DNA of 64,000 bases, taken from Vagococcus bubulae. GTDB taxonomy: Bacteria; Bacillota; Bacilli; Lactobacillales; Vagococcaceae. Under the pieces are notes generated by a model, which searched no databases, was not told the origin of the DNA, and was given only the letters and a program-made list of their open reading frames with translations. A program made the position numbers and the translations under genes. Shown piece after piece: positions 63,874-64,000 of the stretch. The stretch is taken from contig NZ_NGJT01000008.1 of the NCBI RefSeq assembly GCF_003950315.1, forward strand, positions 49,662 through 113,661. Direction: 5' to 3'. How positions within the stretch are numbered: the stretch's first letter is position 1; each line of letters begins with the position of its first letter.

Positions 63874-64000
63874 GAGGCTGACCCAAAAGTCTCCTAAAAA
63901 AGATTAAAAGGAACAAAATTATTTTGGATTTTGTTCCTTTTTTGACGAAAAAAATAGCACTTTCCTTTATAATTAAGGTGTCTAAACCAACTAAAAAGGA
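63874..64000 (+). mobile_element. Possible left end of an insertion sequence, truncated by window
   Basis: The stretch GAGGCTGACCCAAAAGTC begins just after the glycosyltransferase stop and resembles the GAGGCTGGGAC-type ends of IS elements found in enterococci and lactobacilli. It is followed by a terminator, a TATAAT (63968-63973) and, at the very edge, AAAAAGGA as a ribosome site for a gene outside the window. The family assignment is from memory and the second inverted repeat is not in view. Confidence 0.3.
63906..63944 (+). terminator. Terminator at the right edge
   Basis: AAAAGGAACAAAAT pairs perfectly with ATTTTGTTCCTTTT around an 8-nt loop, followed by TTT. It lies 35 bases after the glycosyltransferase stop. 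Confidence 0.88.

Overview
The window is about 64 kb of AT-rich, low-GC Gram-positive chromosome. Gene content points to Lactobacillales, most likely Enterococcaceae (an enterococcus or vagococcus-like organism). The evidence is rpoY next to RNase J1, the gltX/cysS/mrnC/rlmB/yacP cluster behind radA and yacL, a heterodimeric EfrAB-type exporter, an MFS pump with a DUF4811 partner, Mga-like and Rgg regulators, class Ib nrdHIEF, ECF-type ThiT and a sigma-54-dependent acetoin dehydrogenase operon. The genus is an inference. No prophage, CRISPR array or rRNA operon is visible. One tRNA (Lys-CTT) is present.

Layout. 1-4.6 kb: a truncated Gfo/Idh/MocA oxidoreductase and a two-gene ABC exporter, both on the minus strand. 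4.7-6.9 kb: a strongly structured leader, then rpoY and rnjA on the plus strand. 7-15.3 kb: a minus-strand housekeeping block (elaA-like acetyltransferase, UPF0316 membrane protein, cold-shock protein, radC, HAD hydrolase, folC, T-box-controlled valS, tpx, rex with its own operator). 15.4-19.8 kb: two Mga-like regulators flanking a 50-residue ORF, then a membrane protein with a sortase-like domain. 20-24.9 kb: protein tyrosine phosphatase, veg, a ComX/SigH-like sigma factor with a cre-like site in its leader, and a MerR regulator divergent from a drug exporter. 25-33 kb: the translation and RNA-processing cluster yacP, rlmB, mrnC, cysS (T-box), gltX, yacL, radA, dut. 33-40 kb: potassium transporter kup, proB-proA, and a large YfhO-type membrane protein. 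40-45 kb: a lipoprotein, a short prepilin peptidase, a NitT/TauT-type ABC importer and a sugar O-acetyltransferase. 45-50 kb: tRNA-Lys, an unrecognised gene, and nrdHIEF behind paired NrdR boxes. 50-57 kb: acoC, acoB, acoA, acoL and the activator acoR. 57-64 kb: an MFS protein with a coupled micro-ORF, thiT under a TPP riboswitch, a tandem pair of Rgg-like regulators divergent from another MFS protein, and a 47-residue LPQTG-bearing membrane peptide overlapping a family 2 glycosyltransferase. The right edge looks like the start of an insertion sequence.

Regulation is unusually readable. Two T-boxes (Val, Cys), a TPP riboswitch, a Rex operator, NrdR boxes, a textbook -24/-12 promoter with an upstream dyad and a near-cre site, and a mirror-image pair of divergent promoters can all be read directly. 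The least explained parts are the branched leader RNA before rpoY-rnjA, a possible 230-nt transcript near 45 kb, the sortase-like protein without an obvious catalytic arginine, and the LPQTG micro-protein coupled to the glycosyltransferase.
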